22,778 nucleotides of DNA, from IMG/VR virus record IMGVR_UViG_3300005264_000104, positions 1 through 22,778 of that record; one strand, given 5' to 3'. The position numbers and the translations under genes were made by a program. Under the pieces are notes generated by a model. It worked only from the letters and a program-made list of their open reading frames with translations. It did not search any database and was not told the DNA's origin. Below are positions 8,182 through 15,496 of the stretch, in pieces. This stretch comes from a virus. Numbering within the stretch: the stretch's first letter is position 1; the number at the start of each line of letters is the position of its first letter.

Positions 8182-8625
8182 TTAGTAAATATTTAAATCC
8201 AGCCCAATGCCTTTTTCCGCTTTGAACATCGCTTTTAATTCATGTGTATATGTAATAAAATCTACTTTGTTTTTTTTCTTCAACCGCAATATATACAAGC
8301 CGTTCGAATTATTGTTTGTTGATGCTATCTCAAAACCCATAAACTCAAATTCTCCTTTTTTTGTCTGTTTAAATCCTGATGCAAGCAATATTTTTTCGCT
8401 TATCTTAACAACTTTGGAGGCATTTATCTTGCTGCGGACAAACAAGTAATTTGTTCCGTTTATGTTTTTTTTAAAAGGAAATTTATACTTGTCTCTCCTG
8501 TATAATTCATACAAAGGAAAGTCCGGATTTGCCTCACATAGCTTCTTAATGGAGCTGTAAGAGCGTGCTTCTTTCGGTCTTTTTAAGTCTATTACTATTA
8601 TAATATTCTGGTCTACTGCTATCAT
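8182..8625 (-). CDS. Hypothetical phage protein
   Basis: 147 residues, no family recognised. It is basic and soluble; the N-terminal strand IAVDQNIIIVIDLKRPKEARSY is followed by an ELYRRDKYKFPFKK segment and a C-terminal helix HELKAMFKAEKGIG. A MIAVDQNIIIVID-like strand could be the core of an alpha/beta fold, but no catalytic motif is evident. It begins 15-17 bases downstream of a double hairpin (8642-8700), so its expression may depend on read-through. Confidence 0.65.
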   Translation of the reverse strand: MIAVDQNIIIVIDLKRPKEARSYSSIKKLCEANPDFPLYELYRRDKYKFPFKKNINGTNYLFVRSKINASKVVKISEKILLASGFKQTKKGEFEFMGFEIASTNNNSNGLYILRLKKKNKVDFITYTHELKAMFKAEKGIGLDLNIY

Positions 8626-8641
8626 GTTTTTATTTTAATGT

Positions 8642-8700
8642 TAAAAAATAAGGGCTTTTAACGGAGCCCAACCGCCGCAGAACTTTGCGGGAAACTGCGG
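8642..8700 (-). terminator. Two tandem hairpins, second one terminator-like
   Basis: Read on the - strand, the first hairpin pairs CCGCAG (8700-8695) with CTGCGG (8680-8675). The second pairs GGGCT (8669-8665) with AGCCC (8656-8652) and is followed by TTATTTTTT. The second is a plausible rho-independent terminator after the gene ending at 8748. The GC-rich stems stand out in AT-rich DNA. As the next gene starts only about 15 bases later, partial termination or attenuation is likely. Confidence 0.6.
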
Positions 8701-8747
8701 ATTTTAAATGCTTAATATTTTTATCATGTCTTTTACTTGTTTTAAGC

Positions 8748-9161
8748 TTAATTTTGGAAAGCTTCCAAAGTACAATTTAATTCCGCTGTCAAGCCTTCTT
8801 TTTTTAATACCTTTATATTGTTTAATACATCGTGAGCCCAACTACTACGGTACTTTTCTTCTACTGCTTTGTCTTTTAATTCAGTGTCTTTTTCAAGCTC
8901 CTTTTTAAGCTCTTTTTTATACAGTTTTTTAACTTCAGAAAAATCAATGCTGACTCCAGCATCAATTAATACTTGTAACTTATCTGTGACAACTTCAACA
9001 CCTATATCCCCACCACGTTCTCTTACTTTTATGGCTTCCACTAAATTTTTATACTGCACCGTAATTGTCGCAGGATAATAATATGATAAATACTCATTAG
9101 CGTTTCTTCCTTCTGTGTTTCTTTCAAATTCGAAATTGTTAATAATTTTTAAATTTTCCAT
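8748..9161 (-). CDS. Hypothetical phage protein with charged helical region
   Basis: 137 residues, no family recognised. The N-terminal third has strands (YLSYYYPATITVQYKNLVEAI), and the region of about residues 78-115 is a highly charged helix (EVKKLYKKELKKELEKDTEL), possibly a coiled coil. It lies alone between a promoter-like -10/-7 element (9204-9211) and a terminator-like double hairpin, so it may be its own short transcription unit. Confidence 0.65.
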   Translation of the reverse strand: MENLKIINNFEFERNTEGRNANEYLSYYYPATITVQYKNLVEAIKVRERGGDIGVEVVTDKLQVLIDAGVSIDFSEVKKLYKKELKKELEKDTELKDKAVEEKYRSSWAHDVLNNIKVLKKEGLTAELNCTLEAFQN

Positions 9162-9203
9162 TTTACAAAGTTTTTAATTAATAATTAATGTTTAAATTCT
9201 ATG

Positions 9204-9211
9204 CAAATATA
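9204..9211 (-). promoter_or_regulatory. Candidate Bacteroidetes -7 element
   Basis: On the - strand the sequence is TATATTTG, matching the Bacteroidetes -7 consensus TAnnTTTG, about 40 bases before the ATG at 9161. No TTTG is present at the usual 19-21 bp upstream; instead a 16-bp perfect AT palindrome covers 9219-9234. Weaker than the promoters at 15419-15449 and 21543-21573. Confidence 0.4.
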
Positions 9212-9241
9212 TAGTAAGTTTTTTAATTAAAAAATTTATTT

Positions 9242-9283
9242 GCACTTTTTTTTAAATTATTTTACATTTTATTTGTAAAGTGC
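9242..9283 (-). terminator. Possible terminator after the helicase gene
   Basis: Inverted repeat GCACTTT (9283-9277 on the - strand) with AAAGTGC (9248-9242), a loop of about 28 bases, then AAATAAATTTTTT. It lies just after the helicase stop at 9294. The long loop makes it a weak candidate. Confidence 0.35.
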
Positions 9284-9293
9284 TAATAATCAG

Positions 9294-11738
9294 TTAGAAA
9301 TTTTCACAAAAATTTATCGCTTTTTTTATCGTCATATTGCTCCACCCGTATCTCTTTCCAAATTCTTCTATCATTACATGCTTGCCTTTGTACCACAGTT
9401 GACGCCAGAGCCATGCTGTCTTATGCCCTTTCGCTTTCCAGTATATATTAAGCTCGTTCAATGTCATATTCTTTACCCGCTTTGTTTTTACTGCTTTCTG
9501 ACCATCGTACATCAATGCTTGTAAGTCTATCTCTTTTGCTTTTTTGTCAGGATATTTGAACCCGCAAAACGGACAAATCTTGTACGATGCAAGTATGAGC
9601 CTGCGACACCCGCCCTTCTTAATTGGCTTACCTTGCAGCGTAAAACCGCACTCCTTTAAAGGCGGAAGTCCTTTGCCCTCCTTTTTTTCATGCCACAAGC
9701 CCCAATTTCTGTCCTCACTGTAATGCCCCAACCTTTGACAGTTTCCGCCAAAATCAAGTATATTGAAATGAGTTTTCGATTCGTGTATGCGGCTGCCCCT
9801 GCCAATCATTTGCAGCAACAAAGTAGTCGAAGTGGTTGCCCTGTTCAGTATTATTGTTTCAATACTTGGACAGTCATATCCTGTTGTGGCAATACCTGCA
9901 TTGACAAGAACTGTAAACTTACCATCCTTAAAATCCTTAAATATATTCTCCCTCTTTCCGCTGTAAAGCTTGAAATATTTTGCGTGTAATTCGTACACTC
10001 TCATTCTTTCTTCGTATCTCGCCATTTTACCCTTGTCTGATACATCCTCTGGCTTCTTTGGATGCGACACCTTGCTTGTGATAAACTTTGCATCTATGCC
10101 CTTATTTTGAAATTCTACGACTGTTCTTATCACATGCTCTATGTTTACACAAAAAACCAAAGTTTTAGAAAGAGGGCATATTTCCGAATAATTCTTAACC
10201 ACTCCGCTGTAAAGTTGTGGCGTATTGAATTTTTGAAACATCTGCCCTTCCTTATAATCCCCTTTCATATAATCATACTGAACGTCGCTCATATCCGGGC
10301 TGTCCAAACCATAATAATCATCATTTACTAAATAATTGTCAGCAATCAACTTTCTTACAGATACCGTTGGTATTATTGTTTGATAATCCAATGCCAATTG
10401 CCTCATGCTTCCGGAACGTTTAGGAGTAGCTGTAAAACCTATTACAAACTTATCAGCTAAATAACCGCCTTCAAATAAATAGTTAAATTCCTGTTTATGG
10501 CAATTGTGAACCAAAATATTATTTGCAAAATAATTATTATTATCTTGAACTTCTAAATTATAGACATAATTTTTTTTATTACTTTGTTTACATCTTTCAT
10601 TATTTCTTCGTTTGTAAATCTCAACACTTTGTACCCTTTCGATTGTAAAAGATTTGTTTTTCTTCGGTCTGCTTTTTTTGCTTTTAATGTACCGTGGCCT
10701 CTGCCATCTACTTCTATTGCTATTTTTAATTGAGGATTTCCTATATCTATTTTGTAATGATATGGAAGATATCCATTTCCTGTAACAATAACTAATTCCG
10801 GAAACCATTCGTCGCCAAGACATTCTATAAGCTTTTTTTGAGATTTTGTCATTCCTCTGCCGTTTCCTCCAAGAACAGGTGGTTTGTGACCCATTTTTTT
10901 TAATGTATCCGATACTTTTTTTCTTGTTTTTTTTGTGTGCATAGGATTGGTTTTTTTCATTCTTTTCGAACGTATTTTTGAAATACATTCTTTTGAACAA
11001 GCAACATTTTGCCCAGCTAAAAAACTTTGTTTTTTGTTCGACCATTTTTGAGCATCTATTTGCCCCTTTTTTATTACTGCGCCGCACTGTGTGCATTTTA
11101 TTTCTAATAATTTTGTCGCCATTTTTTATTTTTTCTGCATTAATATATCCTTTTCCGGCTACAAATATAGGATGTTTTTTTGTGCAAACAATAAAGTCGC
11201 AACAAAGATTTATTTTTATTAAGTCGTTTTGTATTTTATTTTTAAATGTATTTATTACTTTTTTTTGTTCAATCCCGTTTGTTACATGATTAAAGCTATT
11301 AACATAATCGCCTATTTTTATATCTTCAATATTTTTATTATCTATTTTTGTTCCTGCAATAAAGCATTCATCTATAATAACAATATTAATAGTATTTAAA
11401 AATTCTTGCCAGTAATCCAACTCTATTCTTCTGCGGAACGTCTGCGACATTGCTATATAACAGTCAAATGAGTTTGACACTATCTTTGTTCCTGCTTGTA
11501 TATAAAACGAATTTAAGCCCGCTTTCTTAATGCTTCCGCCTGCTTGAGTAAGCAGCTCAACTCTATCCGTCATTATTAATATCTTGTTTCCTTTTTCTGA
11601 CACTAATTTTGAAAGCACGGAAAATATAACCGTCTTTCCACTGCCAGTAGGAGCTTGTAAGATAAGTTTTTTACCTTTTTTAAAATAAGTCCGGATATTG
11701 TCTATCGCATGTTGCTGGTATGGTCGTAAATGAAACAT
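9294..11738 (-). CDS. SF2 DNA helicase precursor interrupted by an intein
   Basis: The frame encodes 814 residues. The helicase parts are residues 1-124 and 413-814 (526 residues after splicing). Walker A is APTGSGKT at 29-36; motif II is split as IIDE (121-124) and CHKQ (413-416); motif III-like GFTATPKR at about 434-441; motif V near NAGIATTGYDCP; motif VI QMIGRGSR at 643-650. A C-terminal zinc-ribbon-like set (C697, C711, C722 and C725, with CPFCG) and a basic end follow, as in phage and type I-restriction-like SF2 helicases. Because the intein sits in the DECH box, the enzyme should be inactive until spliced. The ATG overlaps the stop of the small gene upstream (TAATG). Confidence 0.88.
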   Translation of the reverse strand: MFHLRPYQQHAIDNIRTYFKKGKKLILQAPTGSGKTVIFSVLSKLVSEKGNKILIMTDRVELLTQAGGSIKKAGLNSFYIQAGTKIVSNSFDCYIAMSQTFRRRIELDYWQEFLNTINIVIIDECFIAGTKIDNKNIEDIKIGDYVNSFNHVTNGIEQKKVINTFKNKIQNDLIKINLCCDFIVCTKKHPIFVAGKGYINAEKIKNGDKIIRNKMHTVRRSNKKGANRCSKMVEQKTKFFSWAKCCLFKRMYFKNTFEKNEKNQSYAHKKNKKKSIGYIKKNGSQTTCSWRKRQRNDKISKKAYRMSWRRMVSGISYCYRKWISSISLQNRYRKSSIKNSNRSRWQRPRYIKSKKSRPKKNKSFTIERVQSVEIYKRRNNERCKQSNKKNYVYNLEVQDNNNYFANNILVHNCHKQEFNYLFEGGYLADKFVIGFTATPKRSGSMRQLALDYQTIIPTVSVRKLIADNYLVNDDYYGLDSPDMSDVQYDYMKGDYKEGQMFQKFNTPQLYSGVVKNYSEICPLSKTLVFCVNIEHVIRTVVEFQNKGIDAKFITSKVSHPKKPEDVSDKGKMARYEERMRVYELHAKYFKLYSGKRENIFKDFKDGKFTVLVNAGIATTGYDCPSIETIILNRATTSTTLLLQMIGRGSRIHESKTHFNILDFGGNCQRLGHYSEDRNWGLWHEKKEGKGLPPLKECGFTLQGKPIKKGGCRRLILASYKICPFCGFKYPDKKAKEIDLQALMYDGQKAVKTKRVKNMTLNELNIYWKAKGHKTAWLWRQLWYKGKHVMIEEFGKRYGWSNMTIKKAINFCENF
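10503..11366 (-). mobile_element. Intein in the helicase DECH box
   Basis: Residues 125-412 of the precursor, 288 residues. Splicing motifs are clear: first residue Cys125 with CFIAGTKI (block A), the block B segment with TKKHP at 187-190 region (T-x-x-H), block F YNLEVQDNNNYFANNILVHN (split here for length: YNLEVQDNNNYF, then ANNILVHN), penultimate His411, terminal Asn412, and Cys413 as the +1 residue. Exteins rejoin as IIDECHKQ, a proper DEAH-type motif II. The stretch between blocks B and F (about residues 206-395) is very basic and low in hydrophobic residues, because it is overlapped by an endonuclease gene in another frame (10553-11122). It is therefore not a LAGLIDADG-type intein in frame. 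Confidence 0.9.
10553..11122 (-). CDS. EDxHD (Vsr-like) homing endonuclease nested out of frame inside the intein
   Basis: 189 residues, reading frame shifted +1 from the intein. N-terminal zinc finger candidates are C10, C13, C42 and C46. A NUMOD3-like DNA-binding segment follows (KKTNPMHTKKTRKKVSDTL, about 57-74). The nuclease domain is at the C-terminus: YKIDIGNP with Asp126, then IAIEVDGRGHG (Glu137, Asp139, His143), Asp152 in KKADRRK, and GYKVLRFTNEEI. This is the E-D-x-H-D arrangement of the Vsr-like homing endonucleases first described with split inteins in phage metagenomes and represented by I-Bth0305I. The ATG at 11122 lies in block B codons and the TAG at 10553 lies just before block F, so the gene fits exactly between the splicing halves. 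It presumably cuts inteinless helicase alleles. Confidence 0.85.
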   Translation of the reverse strand: MATKLLEIKCTQCGAVIKKGQIDAQKWSNKKQSFLAGQNVACSKECISKIRSKRMKKTNPMHTKKTRKKVSDTLKKMGHKPPVLGGNGRGMTKSQKKLIECLGDEWFPELVIVTGNGYLPYHYKIDIGNPQLKIAIEVDGRGHGTLKAKKADRRKTNLLQSKGYKVLRFTNEEIMKDVNKVIKKIMSII

Positions 11739-11905
11739 TAAAACAATTTACTTACTTCGTATTCAAAGCCAGCTCTATCCATAGGATGGCAGTGGCATAG
11801 CAGTTGTTCTATCGGTAATGTATCCAGCCATGTTCTCTTATAATATTTATGATATATAAGAATATGCCTGTACATTCGTTCTCTTAAATCTATTGTAATA
11901 CTCAT
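11738..11905 (-). CDS. Small hypothetical protein
   Basis: 55 residues from the ATG at 11905; an in-frame ATG at 11962 would lie inside the upstream gene and is rejected. The sequence is helical and carries LPIEQLLCHCHPMDRAGF near the C-terminus, a Cys/His-rich turn that could bind a metal but is too short to judge. Its stop overlaps the helicase start (TAATG), so it is likely translated together with the helicase. No family recognised. Confidence 0.6.
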   Translation of the reverse strand: MSITIDLRERMYRHILIYHKYYKRTWLDTLPIEQLLCHCHPMDRAGFEYEVSKLF

Positions 11906-11915
11906 AATATTTGTT

Positions 11916-13646
11916 TTAATTTTTGTTAAAAAATACCTCTCCTCCTTCAATAAGAAATTCACCTGCTGTTAATTCTGTTTGCTCAAAATCACCTGTTATG
12001 TTTAAAAATATGCGAAGATTAAGATTGTTACACATGTCTTTCAGCAGCTTCACAGTTTTATTATCCATTGGAATATTATCAATATACATGTACCGCATGG
12101 ACTTGGGTTTTTGGTTGAGCAGATAATTTTGAATAAGCAAGCAAATAACGGGCTTTTGCGTTCCGCTGTAAGAGCTCAACTTTCTGTATTCCTTATTTTT
12201 GTTGCTGAAATAAGCAGTATCATATTCTCCGTTATACTTGAGATATAATTCTGCATTTCCTGATTCCGCTTCTTCCGGAACAATCTTTAACCCCTTAACC
12301 CCTGTATCTACTTTGCTTAATAGCTGTATATATTTATTTTTTAAGAACAAGACCTCCTCGTTTGCTGCCTGCCAATCAAAAAAGCTGTCCACGGCATCGC
12401 AAACCTTGTTGGTTTCTTGGGCGTTTTCCTGCCTTGTTTTTAATATATCAATATTTTTTTCCTGCTTGCTTGTATCTACTGTAAAATCCTTTTCGTTTAC
12501 CTCGCCATATTCATACTTTAATTTGATTATGTTTTTTACAATATCAATATTTTTTGTCTCTTCTGTTACTGTGACTTGGTTGTTTTCGTTTATTTGTATA
12601 TATGTAGGTTCTTGCACTTCATTTTTTGGCCGTTCATTATCAGTTTGTGGTTGTGGCATATTTTCAATAAATATATTTAAATCTGCATGAACAAAACCTA
12701 ACGACCTTAATCTATTTCGAGAATCTTCGGCATGATATATATTTTCTTCTCTAACAAGTTGCTGTTCTTTCCATTTATTTATAGATTTTTCCTGAAAAGC
12801 ATATAACTGTTCATATTGTTCCTTGAGCTTTGAATTATACTGTATCGCCTTGCTTGTCTCCTCCGCTGCCTGTGTCTTTATTTTTTGCAGCTCGTTTTCT
12901 TTTTTGGATTCTATGTTGGTTTCTTCTATTATTATTTCATCCTCAAGCTTTTTTATCTTCTTATTTATATCATCCAAATCCACTCGTTCCGGTAATGTTG
13001 CGGGACGGTTTACATCAAACCCTCTCGCTTTTAAATCTTCCGCGATTCCGCCATACTGCTTTCGCAAAGCATCCAACATGCTCCTTTTATCTTCTGCGAC
13101 TTCTATTTTGTGCAATATAGTATCCTTGTATGAGGGTGCTTTTTTGTCGAATATAACGCCTATTTCTTTTAGCTTATGTTGATATAGCTTGAGCAAAATT
13201 TTACGCTGTACGGTTGGATTTTCGCTTGTTAATTCATCCATTTTCCATGTCAGTTCCGTTTGCAACATATCCAGATACTTAGCGGGCGTCGCTTTTACTC
13301 CGTCAATAATTGGTTCCTTTATTATGTTGCCGTCTCCGTCCTTTGTGTAAATAGTGTAAATCAACTTTCCTTCCTTATTGCTGCGACAACCAACCCAGAT
13401 AGGCTTCTCTCCGTCCAGCAATTGGGTTTCTGTGTCTATTTCACCATACAAATTTTTATCAATAAGCGTCTTGCTGCCCTGTGTACCCAATTGCAAGCTT
13501 TTTTGGAGTGTCGTTTTACCCTCCCCGACTGCTCCGCGGACTGTTATAAGCCTGTTGTCCTGATTAAATTCAAGCTTACAAGCTTGAAGGATGCCAAACT
13601 GCTTATTTATTGACAATCCTATAATTCTGACTTCTTTTTTATCCAT
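11916..13646 (-). CDS. SbcC/RecF-like P-loop ATPase with coiled-coil arms
   Basis: 576 residues. Walker A is GAVGEGKTT (38-46). The middle (about 215-440) is a long charged coiled coil (KIKKLEDEIIIEETN..., KEQYEQLYAFQEKSINKWKE). Near the C-terminus is an ABC-type signature LSSYSGTQK followed by YMYIDNIPMD, matching the Walker B strand; the hub of an SMC/Rad50-like head is thus split at both ends. Length is small compared with SbcC (about 1000). The family acts in DNA-end processing, and the partner nuclease could be one of the neighbours. It overlaps the next upstream gene by 8 bases. Confidence 0.8.
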   Translation of the reverse strand: MDKKEVRIIGLSINKQFGILQACKLEFNQDNRLITVRGAVGEGKTTLQKSLQLGTQGSKTLIDKNLYGEIDTETQLLDGEKPIWVGCRSNKEGKLIYTIYTKDGDGNIIKEPIIDGVKATPAKYLDMLQTELTWKMDELTSENPTVQRKILLKLYQHKLKEIGVIFDKKAPSYKDTILHKIEVAEDKRSMLDALRKQYGGIAEDLKARGFDVNRPATLPERVDLDDINKKIKKLEDEIIIEETNIESKKENELQKIKTQAAEETSKAIQYNSKLKEQYEQLYAFQEKSINKWKEQQLVREENIYHAEDSRNRLRSLGFVHADLNIFIENMPQPQTDNERPKNEVQEPTYIQINENNQVTVTEETKNIDIVKNIIKLKYEYGEVNEKDFTVDTSKQEKNIDILKTRQENAQETNKVCDAVDSFFDWQAANEEVLFLKNKYIQLLSKVDTGVKGLKIVPEEAESGNAELYLKYNGEYDTAYFSNKNKEYRKLSSYSGTQKPVICLLIQNYLLNQKPKSMRYMYIDNIPMDNKTVKLLKDMCNNLNLRIFLNITGDFEQTELTAGEFLIEGGEVFFNKN

Positions 13647-13992
13647 TTTTTTGTCTTTTTTTTGTGAATAATTTTTTGTATATCTTATCCAAGAAATATT
13701 CTAATTTAACATTTTCAAAAATTACTTTATTGTGATATAATTTTGCTGCCATCATGCCTTTAAACAAATCAACATTCTTTGTTTTTAACATGATTATTCC
13801 TTTTGTTGCATTTATTTCCTGTACGTCAGGATGGTTTAAAATTGCTTCAAATTTATAATTCATTTTTGCAGTTGTCTTATATTTTTCTATTGTGATTTCA
13901 GTGCTTTCAACATTTAATATTTTTGCCTTACCATATAAATATGCTGCCTCTTTATTTTCTGCTTCTATTATATATGTTACTTTATATCTCAT
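13639..13992 (-). CDS. Hypothetical phage protein
   Basis: 117 residues from the ATG at 13992, which overlaps the YqaJ stop by 11 bases; an earlier in-frame ATG (14022) would overlap further. Start MRYKVTYIIEAENKEAA resembles a short ferredoxin-like beta-alpha fold; the C-terminus is very basic (KKLFTKKRQKNG). No family recognised. The position between an exonuclease and an ABC ATPase gene suggests an accessory of DNA recombination. Confidence 0.65.
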   Translation of the reverse strand: MRYKVTYIIEAENKEAAYLYGKAKILNVESTEITIEKYKTTAKMNYKFEAILNHPDVQEINATKGIIMLKTKNVDLFKGMMAAKLYHNKVIFENVKLEYFLDKIYKKLFTKKRQKNG

Positions 13993-14785
13993 AATTTGAA
14001 CATGCTGCAAGAATTGATTCATGAAAGTTTTTACCTTTCAAAAATAATTCAATAGCTTTGTTTCCTATGTTGCACCTGTGAATAATTGATTGTTGGTGTA
14101 TGGGCGAAGCATCAACCATAATTGTTTGTACATCTGTAATGTTTGGCAAGAACATGTCCTCACTGGGTTCGCCTATTGTGTACAGCAATCTTTTTACTTT
14201 AAGAGACATCATTTCCGCTTGTAATTGCCAAAAATCCTGGTGTTTTTGGTCTACTGGTGTCTCGCACCGAGAATAAACAGTATCCCAATTGGTCGCACAC
14301 TTGCCCTCGTATCCTATTTTTTCACCAGTCATCTTATCCATAAGCAAACCATCCGGACTTGCCCCTGCGATTCCTTTAATAAACTCAATAAACCCAACCT
14401 CCTTAAAAAGATAATGTTTGTTTTTTGCAAGCATTAAATCAATAACAGGTTGCTCGTTTTCCGTGCCATACCGCATTGCCGCAGATGTGGACATGTGTAT
14501 AACCTTACCTCTCTTTCGTTCCATTGCTTTGCTGTACACATATTTTTTCGCAGTCTCTCCAAAATCTATAATCTTTTCCGCTCTGCCCCATTCCATCTTG
14601 GAGGTTGCTTGGCTGCAAGACATAAGATTTTTGATACCACTACCCGTAAACCTGCCAAGTCTCTGTTTAAACCATTCATCCGTTCGTTGCAATTCGCCTT
14701 CTTTGTATCCAATATCATATCCTTTGCTTTGCAGCTTGCTGACTACTTCTTGTTCTGTTTCTTTTACTAAATCTTCAAAAGTCAT
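13982..14785 (-). CDS. YqaJ-like viral exonuclease/recombinase nuclease
   Basis: 267 residues. Sequence signs of the YqaJ family (lambda Exo-like PD-(D/E)xK fold) are the N-terminal EWFKQRLGRFTGSGIKNLM, RYGTENEQPVID, GIAGASPDGLL (Asp145), GYEGKCATNW (Glu160, Lys162) and QKHQDFWQLQAEMM. These enzymes resect one DNA strand and hand the other to an annealing protein; the Rad52-like gene directly upstream (start of this gene two bases after it ends) is the expected partner. The active-site residues look complete. Confidence 0.9.
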   Translation of the reverse strand: MTFEDLVKETEQEVVSKLQSKGYDIGYKEGELQRTDEWFKQRLGRFTGSGIKNLMSCSQATSKMEWGRAEKIIDFGETAKKYVYSKAMERKRGKVIHMSTSAAMRYGTENEQPVIDLMLAKNKHYLFKEVGFIEFIKGIAGASPDGLLMDKMTGEKIGYEGKCATNWDTVYSRCETPVDQKHQDFWQLQAEMMSLKVKRLLYTIGEPSEDMFLPNITDVQTIMVDASPIHQQSIIHRCNIGNKAIELFLKGKNFHESILAACSNYEI

Positions 14786-14786
14786 A

Positions 14787-15389
14787 TTATTTTTTGCTTA
14801 AGATGTTCCATATATTAGTAAAATTATCTTGGTGCTTTTCTTTCTCATTTTTTGTCAAACTGTGATATATCTCCGTTAATTTAGCTCTTAAAGGATGTTT
14901 TTGGTTTATATAGGAACTTAATTCGTCCCCTGTTATAAGAGCTTTTCCGTCGTCTGTTGCTGCATATATTTTTCCGTTCTTGCTTACTTTTGGCATTTTT
15001 ACTGGTTGAACATTATAAAGGTATTCGCCTACGCCAAATTTACTTGCAGCACGTTTAAGAGCATCGCTTGCCATTCCTTTTTCTTTGGCGTACTCGCTTG
15101 GTGTTCCTACGTTAGAGCGGGTAATTTGTTTGTTTTCAACAAAGATGGTTATTTCACATATCAAAGAAGCTCCGGATGTTTCAATAAGTGTATCATTCCA
15201 TCCGCCAATACCCAATACATCATTCAACCTGCTTGCAACTTGGCGAGCGTCAATATAAGGTACACATATTGCAAATTCTCCTTTTGTTACTTTTACTTTC
15301 CATTTATGGTCTGGGTGCCTCTTTCCGTCTGCTCCTATTATTTCAAACGGAGCGGATAATCTTTCTAAAATGTTGTCTTTTGTGTTCAT
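14787..15389 (-). CDS. Rad52/Sak-like single-strand annealing protein
   Basis: 200 residues. Matches the Rad52/22 pattern: a start with LSAPFEIIG, KWKVKV, then VPYIDARQVASRLNDVLGIGGWND, a strand SLICEITIFV, ITRSNVG, and EKGMASDALKRAASKFGVGEYLY. The protein anneals complementary strands in a phage recombination pair with the YqaJ nuclease. It is the first gene after a canonical Bacteroidetes promoter (15419-15449). The C-terminal part (DELSSYINQKHPLRAKLTE...) is a helical tail. Confidence 0.88.
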   Translation of the reverse strand: MNTKDNILERLSAPFEIIGADGKRHPDHKWKVKVTKGEFAICVPYIDARQVASRLNDVLGIGGWNDTLIETSGASLICEITIFVENKQITRSNVGTPSEYAKEKGMASDALKRAASKFGVGEYLYNVQPVKMPKVSKNGKIYAATDDGKALITGDELSSYINQKHPLRAKLTEIYHSLTKNEKEKHQDNFTNIWNILSKK

Positions 15390-15418
15390 AATTTATAATT
15401 TATGTTTATTAATTTTTA

Positions 15419-15449
15419 CAAATGTATATTAATTTTTATTAATAGCAAA
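15419..15449 (-). promoter_or_regulatory. Canonical Bacteroidetes promoter for the recombination operon
   Basis: On the - strand: TTTG (15449-15446), a 19-bp spacer, then TACATTTG (15426-15419), matching the -33 TTTG and -7 TAnnTTTG consensus at the usual spacing. The ATG of the Rad52-like gene is 29 bases further. The spacer contains two ATTAAT blocks in inverted orientation, and the promoter shares its -33, -7 and following TAA with the one at 21543-21573. Confidence 0.8.
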
Positions 15450-15468
15450 TTTTATTTTATTCTTTAAG

Positions 15469-15482
15469 ATGTTTTATAACAT
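15469..15482. other. Small inverted repeat upstream of the promoter
   Basis: ATGTT-TTAT-AACAT, a perfect 5-bp palindrome with a 4-base loop, 20 bp upstream of the -33 box. It could be an operator, but equally chance in AT-rich DNA. Confidence 0.25.
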
Positions 15483-15496
15483 TTATATAAAAACAA

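Noticed and set aside
9219-9234. Replication origin or operator at a perfect 16-bp AT palindrome
   Set aside because: All A/T, single occurrence, and no iterons or protein-binding repeats nearby; likely composition.
9294-11738. 814-residue helicase with a natural basic insert
   Set aside because: Block A, B, F, His-Asn and +1 Cys identify an intein, and the basic stretch is explained by the overlapping endonuclease frame.
11738-11962. 74-residue start for the small gene before the helicase
   Set aside because: The first 19 codons would overlap the upstream ATPase gene end; the ATG at 11905 fits the operon spacing better.
12238-13182. Hydrophobic + strand open frames opposite the SbcC-like gene
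   Set aside because: Serine/phenylalanine-rich sequence is the typical antisense image of a lysine/glutamate-rich coiled coil.
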